Below are positions 46,701 through 59,400 of a DNA stretch of 64,000 bases, piece by piece. Both the position numbers and the translations under genes were made by a program. The notes beneath the pieces were generated by a model. The model searched no databases. It was given only the letters and a program-made list of their open reading frames with translations, and was not told the DNA's origin. Origin of the DNA: Parelaphostrongylus tenuis (lineage: Eukaryota > Nematoda > Chromadorea > Rhabditida > Metastrongylidae); assembly GCA_019055375.1 (NCBI GenBank), contig JAHQIW010004334.1, forward strand, positions 24,510 to 88,509, read 5' to 3'. Position 1 is the stretch's first letter; each line of letters opens with the position of its first letter.

Positions 46701-46950
46701 CAGCTGGGCGAGAGGAGAGTTAAACTCCTAAATAGGGCCACCCAAATTGAGAAGAATTCCAACGTTTTCATTTGGTAAGCCCAGCTAAGAGTAAACCGTA
46801 TCAGTAATGACCACTGTCTTGGTAGCTGCTAATCGCAAGCTGGTAATCTTCTCTGATCCACAATGGACGGCGATTGCTCTAATGTGGTGACGATTGAAGA
46901 AGCCTTGGCTAGGCTTACCTCGAGACTATAAGGGACAAAAAAGCTGAACT
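43790..46950. other. No supported gene
   Basis: Contains a 111-codon plus-strand frame (45726-46061, ending KKEKDRLRLRYL) and a short one near 44131-44343; neither has recognised domains or clear splice sites. Confidence 0.4.
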
Positions 46951-46954
46951 AGCA

Positions 46955-47905
46955 ATGCCAGGAGATATCTCACCAATATTATTAGATTTGCAACATTAAG
47001 GAGCGTCTTGCGCAGGTTGAGATGAGGCAACAAGGGAATGAAAACGATAGTAGCAAAATACTTTATTTTTAAGTTTCTAATGGCAATTTTTCCATAAAAT
47101 CAAGCTTAAGCCAGGTGATACCAATGTTTCTTGACTTCGGAAACACTTATGAAGAGATTGGTCTCCAACTAGGTCTCACAAAAACGATGTTCACGAGGAG
47201 AGAATTTGTTTTGAATATTCCGTTCACGCTCAACTTGGAACGATCATTTCCGAATGTACCAGTTACGTCTATGTAGGTCGAGAATCGATTTGACGAGCGA
47301 CCGAGCTCTAAGGTTGAGCAGGGAAGCGATCGGTTTGGGGAACTCTTAAGAGCATTGAGTATGTAGTGAAGAATACAATGAATACTCTACTCCATGCCAC
47401 TCTTTCGCATCAAGGATTGTCCTTGCATTGATAAATCATCAAAACCTAATCCCTGTAACCTATTGAAGATTTCTTGAAGCCGTTGGACGCGCAGTCGAAA
47501 GTTCGATGCTAGGACTTCTCGCTTCTACACAGGTGAAAAAGCGAATACAAAGTTCCAGCCTACATCAACGATATCAACAATCGAAAATCAAGGATGCCGT
47601 TTTGCACTCCAAGCTATTGAGAAAGGTGGACCAAACACGTCATGCATCCCAACCTATGTGACAACCGATGGACAAAAGCCGTTATCGATTAAATTTTTTG
47701 GGATGTCAAGCGCAAGGAAGACTACCCACCAGATGCTCCGATTTTTATACGAAAAGCTTGGATAAAATCTCAATGAATTTTGGTGGGAAAATGACCCACT
47801 GGGCTGCTATAGCACGCGCTGGAGAAAACGGAAGGACCACTTCTGCTCGCTCGAGTCACTCGACGTCAACGGAGCGACAGGTGATGCAGGTGATACATCA
47901 AAACA
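46955..47905 (+). mobile_element. RTE retrotransposon 3' fragment, subfamily B-like, copy C
   Basis: Heavily decayed. PGDISPILLDLQ at 46960 corresponds to the QGDTISPKLF box; LQLGLTKTMFTRREFVLN follows at 47165; MLGLLASTQVKKRIQSS at 47500; the tail MTHWAAIARAGENGR at 47790. It ends in CAGGTGATGCAGGTGATACA. Many frameshifts. Confidence 0.75.
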
Positions 47906-47909
47906 GAGA

Positions 47910-48770
47910 AAATGGTAAGGTTGGAAAGAGAGGAGTAGAATGAAATGTTTACTGTTTCCTTCACTACTTACACGATGCTCTTGAGAGCTTACCGAATCGT
48001 TCGCCTCCTCCTACTCAACTGTGGAGCTAAGTTGTTCATCATTTTGAAGTCCCAACTTAGTTAGATGAGAGTGGAGTATACAGAGGTAATCATTTCTTTG
48101 AACATGAATGTGACATTCGGAACCAATGCGCTCCTCATGAACCATCTTTTTTTTGAGATATAATCAAAGACCAATCTTTCCACAGACGTCGTCGAAATCG
48201 GGAAACGTTCGCCTCACCTGGTTTATGATGGATGTTATAATCTATCATAGCGATTCAGAGATAATGTGATTTTTGACTGCCGGTTTTGATTTCCATGTTT
48301 ATTCATTCGCATTGCGCTCATTATATTTGACTCGAATATTTACTGAATATCTCTTGACCGGACCTATGGCAGTTATCCTGAAATAGTTACTACTTTTCAT
48401 CGTAATGAGCGTCAAGTGTGCTAATGATGTATGATGTTTGAGACATCTAGCCTCTTCTTGCGTCGCTGTTTGCGGCATGTCAATTACCAAATGCCGTGAC
48501 ATGTCCAGCCATTCAGGAGTAGGTGAGGTAAACTAGGCTCGTTTGCATTCTTGTCTCAGGCTGAGATTTGATTTACGACAACATTAGAAGTCCCGCGTGA
48601 TAAGTTGAAAAAGTAAAACAAATACCACAAATGATCGACTGATCGACTTTAAACGAGTATATCTCAGTGTTTAATGAAGTTTTCAATTCCAGCTAAGATA
48701 GTCAACAATCAGCAGATATTACCCAAAGAGCTTCTTTAGTTCTACTAACTCATGTTGAACAGCGAACAAA
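47910..48770. other. Spacer inside the retroelement cluster
   Basis: No gene or repeat recognised between RTE copy C and the SINE at 48.8 kb. Confidence 0.5.
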
Positions 48771-48774
48771 ACCC

Positions 48775-48965
48775 CGAGTCTCACCCAGGAGTTGAACCTG
48801 GGTCTCACTTTTCACGGGGTAGCGTTCTATCCACTGCATTACTAGGGCTCCTAATTTGCTACACATCTTTCTGCGATACAGGGTAAATTCTGTCCCGTGG
48901 GACCAACTATCGTCCCAGGTTAAAAGTTTTGGATATTACTCAACATTATTGGGAATATATTTATA
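48775..48965 (-). repeat. tRNA-derived SINE, family A, with an opposing tail fragment
   Basis: Minus strand head at 48785-48865: TAATGCAGTGGATAGAAC and GGTTCAACTCC. Next to it on the plus strand lies a tail, GTTTTGGATATTACTCAACA, so this is again an inverted arrangement. Confidence 0.6.
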
Positions 48966-48969
48966 ATAT

Positions 48970-50079
48970 TAAATCACTATGAAAACACTCGAATGAGGAT
49001 TTGCTGAAATTTACATACAGAGCGATGATCTGAGAAAACTGGCCCACGGAGCACTGCTCCCGATTCGTGGATCTAACAACTTGACTTCAACGCACATTTC
49101 CATTTCTTCCATTCATGTGCAGAAAGACACACGAAAACAGCCGATGTTGTAGGGAATCAGAGTTTTTTTTCTTGAACAAGTATCCCAATCGTTTATTTTT
49201 TATGAAAAATTATCAAAATTGAGGGCTGTGTTTGGCAATACCACCGAATGAAATTACTGATAACCCTCAAAATTGCCTTCGGCTTGCCACTTACTTCTCG
49301 ATCGGTTGGAGAACTGATTGCGAGATTGGTTGGGAATGCAGCACTCAATAGTGTCTAAAAACAATCAATTAATAGCTAAGCACCTATCAATCCTGCACGG
49401 ACGAACTCTGAAATCTTCTACCGTAGTACCAGAATTCTTGCTGGGCAGGAACGACGTTTAAAGTCTCCACGTTTTATTAAGCTTTAACGCTCACCTAAAA
49501 TTCACCGCATCAATTTGTAGTTGGGAGACATATCAAATGTTCTCACAATGAAATCGTGTTTATAGCTAGTGCCTATTAGCCGTAGTTGAAGCTGATGACA
49601 TATTCTAACCTTGGAATAACTTACTACGGAGTCATGCAAAAGGCTGATCTGTCCTCACGAATCTCAATGGGAAAAAATAATTTTGCCTTCACGTCTTTTC
49701 AAGGTTGTTCGAGCTCAGCTTCAGCTTAGTTTCCATATGAAGTAATGCCTTACGTCTACCGTGTCCTACTGAGATCTCGATTCGCCATGCTGGCGCACTA
49801 TCACGTCAAGCAAAACTTTATTTCACTTAAGAATTGGAAAAGGCTCTTGCTTTGTTGGAATTAAGATCTGCCTGATTCAATGCATGGCAATTTCATAAGC
49901 AACAAAACATCGGCTCATTTGAGGCGTCTAATTTTCAGCAGGAATCATATACCGTTTTGCACTTGTTCTAGTTCTCATAACAGCAAATAGTTATTTGCTG
50001 TTCACTACACTACAGTTTTCAAAGATATAAACTTTGGCTCATCAAATCAAAAAACTTTAAAAAAATAGAATCCATGTCA
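48970..50079. other. Spacer inside the retroelement cluster
   Basis: AT-rich, no supported gene; any 5' part of RTE copy A is not recognisable here. Confidence 0.45.
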
Positions 50080-52143
50080 TCGATCAAGAAGAAGTCCTCA
50101 GACAGTTTACGCGAGAGCATTTTAGACCAAATCCTCTCCAACCATGACTAGCAGATTAAGGATGATCCGGCTGAAGACTACGGCCTTTTTTATTGATGGA
50201 TCAAAGAGGTATGCCAATTTAGCATCAGTTGCTCAATCCAGAAGAGCCGATCGTATCTCCTCCACCAGAAGTAGTCGCTCAAAAACGAAGGAAGCTGAAG
50301 CTTAATCTTGAAGTAAAACATCTGGCACGGGTACCATTAAATGCTAGGTGTGAAAAAGCTGTGCAAGAGGATTTAAATCGGTAACAGTAGGTGTGGTGCG
50401 AATAAGTGCCTTCGGAATCTGTGTGATTATAATGTTCTAGTGTCAGCGTTGATGAACGAAGATGGGATTACGAAAACTCCCTATTATGATATGGAATTGA
50501 TAACGAAAAAATTCTACACTAATCTTTTCCGTTCCACCATTCCCGTCTCAGCGGCTCAGACCCCACAATCTCCACTGGAGAAGTACCGCCAGGGATTCTG
50601 CCCTCTGAAGTTCGAATCGCGATGAGAGCATAAAAAAGACAGGACTCCAGGACCCGATAACATCTCATCCGAATCGCTGCGAGCCGCAGGCCATATTTGC
50701 ATGTACTTCTCTCAACCCATATGACATCCACATTTGAAACGAAAAAATTTCAGACCAGTGGAGGACGTCGCGCACAGTCATCATTCATAAAAAGGGTGAC
50801 CGAGGGGATTCTATCGTCCAATTTGCTTGTTAAGCATACTTTCCAAGGTTTTTAAGACAATCATCCTTCTTCGCATATCAAGAATTTTGGATGAGGCACA
50901 ACCAGTTCAGCAAGCTCGTCAGGGATTCTGATGCATGGGCCACATCCAAACCGTATCGAAGGTCACTGGAGTGTGTCGGGAATATCACCTGCCCCTAATC
51001 CTAACTTTCATCGGCTATGAAAAAGCATTCGATAGCATCGAAACGAACGCAGTCCTATCAGCGCTTGTCGATCAAGGAGTGGATCCGTCCTACGTAAGAA
51101 CTTTATCTAGACTGTTACTGGAAGTGCACCACAGAAATACAGCTTCTTCATCGACCTCTTACTACACTCATTGGAAAAGGAATTCAATGAGGCGATGCGA
51201 TATCGCCAAAGCTGGTCACCGCCTCATTGGAGTGGATAATGAAGCTGCTTGATTCGGACGAGAAGGGCATGCGCATAGATGAAAATTCCTATCAAATCTT
51301 TGTTATGAGAATGGCATTGTTTTATTGTCGAAAAGCACTAGCGAAGCGGAGATGATGCTCAAGGAACTTAGCGAAGCGGGAAAGAAGATCGGACTATGCA
51401 TTAATTGCATGAGGACTCGGTCAATGAAAAGCCAATTGTGCAATGATGAGCATATCAGACTGCATGGATCTTTGATTGCGGAGACTTTCCCGTACGTGTA
51501 TCTTGGTCGTTCACTGAATATGGAAAACAATATGGAGGAGGAACTTGACAGCCGAAAGAGCCGCGTTCGGAAGCCACCGACAAAACAACGGACCCCAAAT
51601 TACGCTCTAACCGATTACGATTCAACAATCCTCCCAACGCATTGTTTGCAGCGGAGACGTGAGCTGATACTTCGACCACGTCAAGACTACAACGATAGAC
51701 TCACAGAGCGCTTGAACGATGTCTTCTCGAAATCAGTCGGCACTCAGAACACCTATCCGGCATGCACAGCTCAGATCTTAGAAATTTAACTCATCTTCGT
51801 AATCCAGAAGATTCGCAATGATAGCGAAGCACAGATGGGCCGGTTATATAGTGAGAAGATTAGACGACAAATAGGCGAAACGAATTGTGGAGTGGACGCC
51901 ACCAGAATTTGCCCGTTCCCGAACACGATCACTTCCACGTTGGGCTGACGTGTTTATTAGAAGAATTAATAAGCTGTATTCACATCTGTATTCGCATCAG
52001 CTGTATTCGTACTTGCCCATATTCTACAGATCACGGTATGAAACTCACGCCAGCGGCCATGCTCGAATGAAACCACCGCCGTGGACGACAATCGCGAGAA
52101 GACGAGACGAATGGAAGATGTGCTGGGGTCCGCACTCTTTGTG
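50080..52143 (+). mobile_element. RTE-type non-LTR retrotransposon, 5'-truncated, subfamily A
   Basis: Recognisable from the linker after the endonuclease (KDDPAEDYG) through to the C-terminus, with many frame changes. Landmarks: TKKFYTNLFRSTIPVSA at 50480, TPGPDNISSESLRAAGH at 50645, FIGYEKAFDSIETNAVLSAL at 51007-51066, the thumb region VYLGRSLNMENNMEEEL near 51500 and the tail RRDEWKMCWGPH at 52110. The endonuclease domain is absent, as expected for incomplete target-primed reverse transcription. The catalytic YXDD box is not intact. Confidence 0.85.
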
Positions 52144-52499
52144 AAGAGGGACCGTTGAAGTATCCAAGTATCCAAGTAAGCAAAATGTTGGCAGATGAAA
52201 CAGAGCGGAAAGTAACTGTTACTGTAGCAAAGCAAGTTGATCATAAATTTGCGTACGATTTTGAAAACTGGATTAAGTTTATACTGGCATATCTATGCCA
52301 CTCGTATACTACATTACACCATGAATGGTTTCATGTCTTCTCGCAATCTCTGCAATTATCTCAGAATATTTGGTAGAGGCGTCTTTGAAATTTTCTGCTT
52401 TTTCAAGATGACTAAGGTCGGCAACGTCAACGTTCATACTGAAAAGAATTCTACTTAAAAAAGGAGGTTGCTTGATATCGAGACAAGTAAGACTGCGAG

Positions 52500-52680
52500 C
52501 ATCTAGTGATCTGCAAAAATTCGACTCCGGATGCGAGCTGAACTCATGTCCCACCCACACGAGGAGAAAAGAGGTGAGGTGTGCTATCACTACACCTTAG
52601 CCAGTCCACCGCGCTTGCTACCGCTCTTTTTTCGATGTAAAGTGGTCCGACTGTCGGCGACTAATCTAACTAAGAAGGGG
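52500..52680 (-). repeat. Family A SINE, degraded
   Basis: Minus strand: GGCTAAGGTGTAGTGATAGC (A box region), GAGTTCAGCTC (B box) and a tail ending TTTTTGCAGATCAC. It sits between RTE copies A and B1. Confidence 0.45.
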
Positions 52681-52869
52681 TTTGGTCTGCAGGCCCAAAT
52701 TGGCTTCAAACCCTGCTATGCTAACAATGTTCGAAAAATTCAGTCTTCACAAATTCTTTATTTTACTGCTCTTTAGCAGCGTACAAAACTTATACTAGAA
52801 GTTCAACTCACGCACGGTAGTAAATGTTTTGCATAGCACTCAGAACACTTGGAGTATATTCATAACACT

Positions 52870-53245
52870 TGGCGTTACGAACGCGCTGTCGAAAGGTCGA
52901 TGCTAGGAGTATGCCTTATCTCGCAATTGAAAGAAAGGATCCGAAGTCCTGACCTACACCAACGATCGAAAATCAGAGACGCCGTTCTAAATGCCAGGAT
53001 ATCGAAAATAAGGTGGGCCGGACACGTGATGCGCTTCAACGACAACCGATGGACGAGAGCCGTTACCGACTGGATCCTCGGGACGTCAAGCGCTCTAAAG
53101 GAAGACCACTGACTCGTTGGTCCGATTTCTTCACGAAAGCGATGGAAGAAAGATATGATGCTCAGCGAATCCCTAGAGCGAGGAGGACCCACTGGGCTAC
53201 TCTTGCACGCGATAGGGAAGAATGGAAGAGTTGCAGATATACTCA
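52870..53245 (+). mobile_element. RTE retrotransposon 3' fragment, subfamily B, copy 1
   Basis: Begins ERAVERSMLGV, continues QRSKIRDAVLNARISKIRWA and GHVMRFNDNRWTRAV, then shifts frame to LTRWSDFFTKAMEERYDAQR and ends RTHWATLARDREEWKSC. It is a close match to 55070-55450 at the base level. It stops about 53235, short of the 3' end seen in copy 2, and is directly followed by an endonuclease segment. Confidence 0.85.
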
Positions 53246-53246
53246 G

Positions 53247-55500
53247 TGATAGAGTGATGGAGAGTACCATAACGAAATAGATCACATCATAGTAAATCGA
53301 AGGTTTTGCCTGACCGACGTCGGTGTTGTTCCCAAGTTCTACACGGGATCAGACCATCGCCTCCTTCGCACAACGTTCCGTTTTTCGAGGAGAGGAGAGA
53401 ATGCCGCTAAATTCAAACAACGAATTCCCAAAATACCATAAACTGGAATGTATTCAAATCATTAGTCGGCTCTTGAGAAGATACCGTTGTCGACAACATT
53501 GACGAAGAATACGATCGGCTAGTTGAATATCTTCACGTTAGCGCTATAAAAGCCGAGAGTCCTAAGGTCACGAAGAGACGCTTGTCTCCGCAGACACTCG
53601 AGCTGATACGTCAACGTGGAATCGCACGAGCTGCAGGCAACCGAAACCTCACGTCCGAACTTGCGAAACACTGCAGAGAAGCGATAAAAGAAAATTTCAA
53701 AGGGAGACGAGCAGCAGTTATGGCAGAAGCTGCAAAAGCTGGGAAGAGCATTCGGAATGCCCACCGAGGCTTCGCCAATTACAAGATCAAGATGATTGCA
53801 CTTCGATGCCCTGACGGGATACTTACAGCTTCCAGAAGGTCCATGGAGAAAATCATCCACCAATAGTACTGGGATCTCTTCGCAGGTCATATCCTCTTGC
53901 CGTTACATAAATTGAAATAGGACGAATATGTCGTCCCACCGGTCCTCCCTTCCGAAATCCGACACGCTATATCGTCGGTGAATAACAAACAACACCCGGT
54001 CCAGACAGGATTAGACCCGAACACCTGAAGAACCTGCCGCCAGTTCTCATCAACACCCTGGCTAGGCTCTTCACTCGCTAACTGTCAGAATGCAAGGTCC
54101 CCATTCAATGGAAAACCAGCAAGACCGTTTTGTTGTTCAAAAAGGGAGACCTCCACATAGGCTATCATCTACAATCTGGTTGGTATTTGCTGTCGATAAA
54201 CTCTTTACTTAAGTTTATACTAGACAGGATTGAGAGAACACTGAGTGAAGGACAGCCATGTGAACCATCAGGGTTTCGAAAAGGATTTAGTGCTATAGTC
54301 CACATCCACACCTTTACAAGATTCATTAAAGTTTCTCGAGAGTACAAACAACCACTCTGTCTTGCTTTCGTCGATCTGAAGAAAGCCTTAGATTTAGTGG
54401 AAACAGAAGCGGTTACAGAGGCTCTGGATAACCAGGACATCCCTACTAAGTGTATAATGATCCTTCGTGAGCTTTATAAAGTTTTTATGAACAAAGTATC
54501 TCCATTCTATAACAATGTCACAGTTGACGTAAGAAGAGGGGTTCGACAAGGCGATACAATTTCGCCAAAACTGTTCGCTGCCACCCTACAAAGCGTCATG
54601 CGAACATTAGAATGGTATGATATGGGGTGAAAATTGACGGTCGACAATTGAACTATATCCGCTTTGCTGGCGATATCGTTCTCATAACACTAAACTTCAG
54701 CCAAGCGGAACAAGTGTTGACCGATTTCGATAATGTCTGTGGGAAGATATGTCTTCAGCTAAACCTAACAAAAACAATGTTCACGAGGAACAGATGGATT
54801 TTGAATGCCCCATTTAGGCTCAACAGAACGACAATCTCCGAATGCTTCAGTTACGTCTACCTAGGTCGTGAAGTCAACATGATGAATGACTTAGCTTCGG
54901 AGTTGAGCAGGAGGAAACGAGCGGCTTAGGGAACGTTTAAGAGCATCGAAGATGTAGTGAAGAGGACAAGAATATTCGACTCCGTGTCCGCCTTTTCGAC
55001 TCGACAATTATTCCTCCCCTGACTTATGCAGCAGAAACGTGATCGCTAAGTAAACAGGATGAAAGATCAATTGCCGTTATCGAACGCGCAGTCGAAAGGT
55101 CGATGCTAGGAGTATCCCGTATCTCGCAAATGAGAGAAAGGATCCGAAGTTCCGACCTACGTCAACGATCGAAAATCAGACACGCCGTTCTACACGCCAG
55201 GATATCGAAAATAAGGTGGGCCCGACACGTGATGCGCTTCAACGACAACCGATGGACAAGTTACCGACTGGATTCCTCGGGACATCAAGCGCTCTGCAGG
55301 AAGACCACTGACCCGCTGGTGTGATTTCTTCGCGAAAGCGATAGAAGAAAGATATGATGCTCAGCGAATCCCTAGAGCGAGGAGGACCCACTGGGCTACT
55401 CTTGCACGCGATAGGGAAAAATGGAAGTGTTGCTGGTACCCGCTCGAGTCACCTGACGATCAACGGGGTGACAGGTGATACAGGCCTATTTTATCTTGAA
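53247..55500 (+). mobile_element. RTE retrotransposon, subfamily B, copy 2, with most of the RT
   Basis: Starts inside the endonuclease (IDHIIVNRRFCLTDVGVVPK, then TGSDHRLL), runs through the linker (53582-53866, AAVMAEAAKAGKSIRNAHRG), then the reverse transcriptase at 54130-54929: GFRKGFSAI, FVDLKKALDLVET, VRRGVRQGDTISPKLF and IRFAGDIVLI. The catalytic FADD box reads FAGD, so the first catalytic Asp is lost. One base is missing at about 54628, giving a stop after YDMG. The C-terminus follows at 55080-55450 and the end carries GGTGACAGGTGATACAG, a short tail like that of copy C. Confidence 0.88.
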
Positions 55501-55576
55501 ACAACAAGAGTTACGTCGCAATTAGCTTCCTCTTAGGCCTTTCTGGTGGTATCTGCATCGACTGTGCTAAATTAGT

Positions 55577-56070
55577 TATTGGCGCTCACTGTTCACATTG
55601 AGTTACGTTTGTCAACGATGCTACGCAAACTCGAATTCAAGTAAATCCAATTTAAAAATCAATAGTTAAAGAATGATTAACTTTAATTGAACTTGAACAT
55701 ACGGAACTTCAGTGAATCTTCGTAGATCGTGGCTCTGATCTACGCGGATCGATACGCTTCATGTCGGTTCCGTACGCGTATCGACCATCTTCGCTTATCC
55801 ACTTAGGCTCAGCCTAAAAAAGTCGATAGACAACCGCCCACTAACGTTCAACATTCCAACTAATCGTGGTCAATCAGGCATTGGCGCGCAGTATTGAGAT
55901 TGGGTCACGTTTGTCAACTGTGTCACGAATATTTCGAATTTAAACCCCGATGATTCGCGCTGTGAAATCCTATGTTTTTGTCGATCATGATTCTGATCTA
56001 CTCAATCAGTACGTTTCTATATCGCTTCCATGTGCTTATGAATCATCTCTTGTCCACTTTGAAAGCCTAT
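55577..56070. repeat. Two diverged direct repeats about 300 bp apart, upstream of nxt-1
   Basis: TTGGCGCTCAC...GTTACGTTTGTCAACGATG at 55579 recurs as TTGGCGCGCAG...GTCACGTTTGTCAACTGTG at 55881; downstream, GATCGTGGCTCTGATCTACG and CGCTTCATG recur as GATCATGATTCTGATCTACT and CGCTTCCATG. They end about 360 bp before the nxt-1 ATG. Confidence 0.6.
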
Positions 56071-56427
56071 GATGCTGATTGAAGCGGATTTTTTTTCGTA
56101 AAAGGATTTCTGGACAATTTCTTATTTTAAACCCATTTCAGTCATTTTTCTTTGATTAGGCTTTTTCGCTGTTTTCTCAATAAGCAAGCGGTCCTCCCGC
56201 GTGTATATTTTCCTCTACTTATTAGCGTCTTGTTTCGATCTCTTGCGTCGTCGTCATCTTCCTTTCTTCAACTTTCTCTCTTCCTTCGCCTCTCTCTTCT
56301 TCTTTCTCTCTTTTTTTTTCTGACTTTTCAGTGCCTTCTTTGATTCTGACGACTTTCCATTGGCTACGTGTTTCCTACATTTTGTTGATAGTTTTTCTTT
56401 TGTCTTCTTATAATGAGAGATTAGGTG

Positions 56428-59400
56428 ATGGTTTCTGAAGCGAATCGACTTGATGAGGAAATCTGTAAAGAAGCGAAGAATTTCACGACGATTTTCTACG
56501 ACGCTATGGATCGAAAGAGGGACAAAATCAATTATCTCTATTGCGACAACGCTGCGACTCTCGTTTGGAACGGAAACGCCGTGTCCGGATGCGACAGTAT
56601 ATTCAAGTAAGCGGCCACTATTACTTCATATATATTCCTGATTTTTTTTGCTTTCTAGCAGTGTTATATTTGTTGTAGAGCGCATGTGGCGCAGTGGATA
56701 GAGGTGCTCTGCGTCGCTCACGAGGTCTCTGGTTCGACCTCGCGCTCATGGCTCACCAAGCCATCCATCCCTCAGGGGTCGGTGAATGGGTACCAGACAG
56801 GTCTCAGGCCTGTCTGGGAGGATAAGCAGCACCGACTCGGTTCCAGCGGGAGGACCACCGCGAGTCATTGTAAAGGCCAGTCATATGCATTCAATCACAT
56901 CGCGCATTCCTCAGGGATTGATCAACGCCGAGAGCTTATCTATCCTTTTATATTTGTTGTAGATATACATTTAAGAGTATTGAATGTTATTCAAAACATT
57001 TAGCCACCAGGCGGGAGTTGAACCCTCATTTCACCCCTAACTGGGGTTTGGGTTTGATAGGTTGTGTAAAAAGTTCACGCCATTTTTGATAGAATTCTTG
57101 AAACGAAATTTTATTATTTTGGTAAGCATTTAATTGCGCATTTTTTTGTCAACGTTTCAGTTTACAACTTGCCTATACTTGCTCTCAGATGAAACTATCG
57201 TGGGAACAAATCCGCTTGCTACTCATGCACGAGTGGCGCGTAGGGAAAATGCTAGTGAAACGGTACACAAACTATCCTTTCGGGCCGTGGACCCACGACC
57301 TCTGCATCCCTGACTGGCAACTCTAGACGCCCTCTGCATCTGCTGCCTTCAGCGTGCTGTGCTGCGTCTAACAATGGCACGCCGAAGGCTAGAGGTACGA
57401 ACAAGGTGGAGCAAACCTTTTAATGTTATCAACTGGAGATGCGGAGGCCGTGATTCCTCGATACCGAAAGGGTCAGTGAAGCTTGGGGCGATGATACGGT
57501 TGCAGAAAGGACGGCGAGGAAATGGTTAGCGAATTTTAAAGCTGGGGAGAGTAGTCTCGGGGATCATTCGCGCTCGGGCCGTTCACAGGAGGCTGCTCGT
57601 CAAGATGTCCCTGAGATGTCGGAGAAAATACCACAATAACACGCCGAATTGTAGCCAGAGAGTTCGATTGTTGCTTTAAGATCATCGCTAACATTCTGCG
57701 TGAACTGGGCAAGATTTGAAAGGATCCAAATTGGGTATAACATGATTTGACCGAGGCCCAGAAGGAGAATTGGGACGAAGTTTCTCGTTATCGCCTCAGT
57801 CGATACGCTCGCGATCCCGGCTTCCTGAACGCTTCGTCACTTATGACGAGAAGTGATTGGCCTTCAACAACCCTCAGAAACGCAACAAATGGCTCTCGCC
57901 TGGTCAGAAGCTTCGTCGACCCCAGCTAAGGACTTCGCCAAGGGGACACATATGTTTGTCGTTTTCTGGAACCACTAGGGCATCATCCACCACGAAGTTC
58001 TTTGGAAGGCCCACACCATGAAGGCCGGAAAGTGGCCGAAAGTTATCAAGGTCGATGGAGAATATGATTATCAGTTCTGTCTTTTGTTCCAAACAAAGTG
58101 TTGCGAAAAATCATATTTAAAAGTCAAATGGCGCGAATATTCTACACAACCATTTACCACTGCACCACCGAAGCTACCGCTTTGGTTACCACTTTTTCCT
58201 CGTTATTACTCCGTAGTTTGTTTCCCACCGTCTTTTACTCACTGAGCCTTCGATTTCTGTAGGTGTCGCTTGGCCCCGACATACCAAAGTTGTTTCTGCA
58301 GAGGTGCGAAAGAACTTTAAATGGTCAAATATTAGACAGATGTCTATACATTCCACTTAAGAAAGTGTAGTCAAGGTTCCATTATTTGGAGTACAACTAG
58401 ATTTAATGAGGTTTTGGTTTTGTTAAATTTTGTCAAGTTGTTAAGTTACTTGTGAACTGATTGCCAAAACTGCCCTATACACGACTAAAACAAGAACGAT
58501 TTGGTAAAGTTTTATTGCTCATCATTTATATCCTCTGATCCAATATCGCATTCTTTGTCAGTTGTTAAATAATAGTAATATTGACTAGATACGTGGATGG
58601 CCGGTCTTCATTGATAGTGCAAGCCCCAGCACAGAGAAATTGTGCTGTTCAGCTGTTTTCTTCCCTGCAGTCCCGGCCAGTGCTTCCTCAGGTCTTTACC
58701 ACGTTGGAGCAGTCGCCGGCCCTTGTGGATCGGAAAGAGATTGCCATCTTGCGGTTAGTAGGTACCATGACGGCGGTCACTCCTGGTACGGTTTACTCTT
58801 AGCTGGGTTTTCTGGGTGGAGAAGTCGAAGGGGGGGGGGAAGAGGGGCAGGTTGAAGTCCCCGCTGTACTCGCACTCCGCATCTAGGAGTCACCTTACGG
58901 CCACATATGTGAGGAGTAGTGAAAAAGATTTATTACTAATAGCCAATAAAAAATACTTCTTTGTAAAACTTAGTTTGTTGGATTTTGTTTTATTATGCTA
59001 CCGAGCGACTATTTAGGTTTATTTCATCGTTGCCGGAGACTGATCATCACTTGGTGTCTGTCGATGTGCAGCGCGTGAATACTGGTCTTCCGCAGTCCAC
59101 CGAAGTACTGACGATCCACACAGCAGGCAGTGTCGTTATTGGCGGTGCAGTGCACGGTTTCACGCATACTTTCGTTTTGACGTTGGAAGATGATAAATAT
59201 AAAGTTTGTTTATTGTACCAATATAACTCTTTCACCTTATATGCAGTTCGCTGTTTCTTCTTGATGAGCTGGAACGCAAGGTTCTCACGACACTTCTGAG
59301 AATTTAGCCTTTTTCAGCACCTGGAAAGCTCTACGCGTCGAGCTCACAACTTCTAGGTTTTGGAGAAGGCGAAATCCCACCAAAATATCAGTTGTACATA

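Noticed and set aside
53519..53890. 123-codon minus-strand frame
   Set aside because: Antisense shadow of the RTE linker on the plus strand.
56680..56760. Possible functional tRNA gene
   Set aside because: A and B boxes are present, but the acceptor ends do not pair and the same head occurs with a shared SINE body at 11.2-11.5 kb.
58581..58855. GC-rich open frames in nxt-1 intron 1 as an extra nxt-1 exon
   Set aside because: The phases of exons 1 and 2 already join perfectly and the p15 fold has no insertion at that point.
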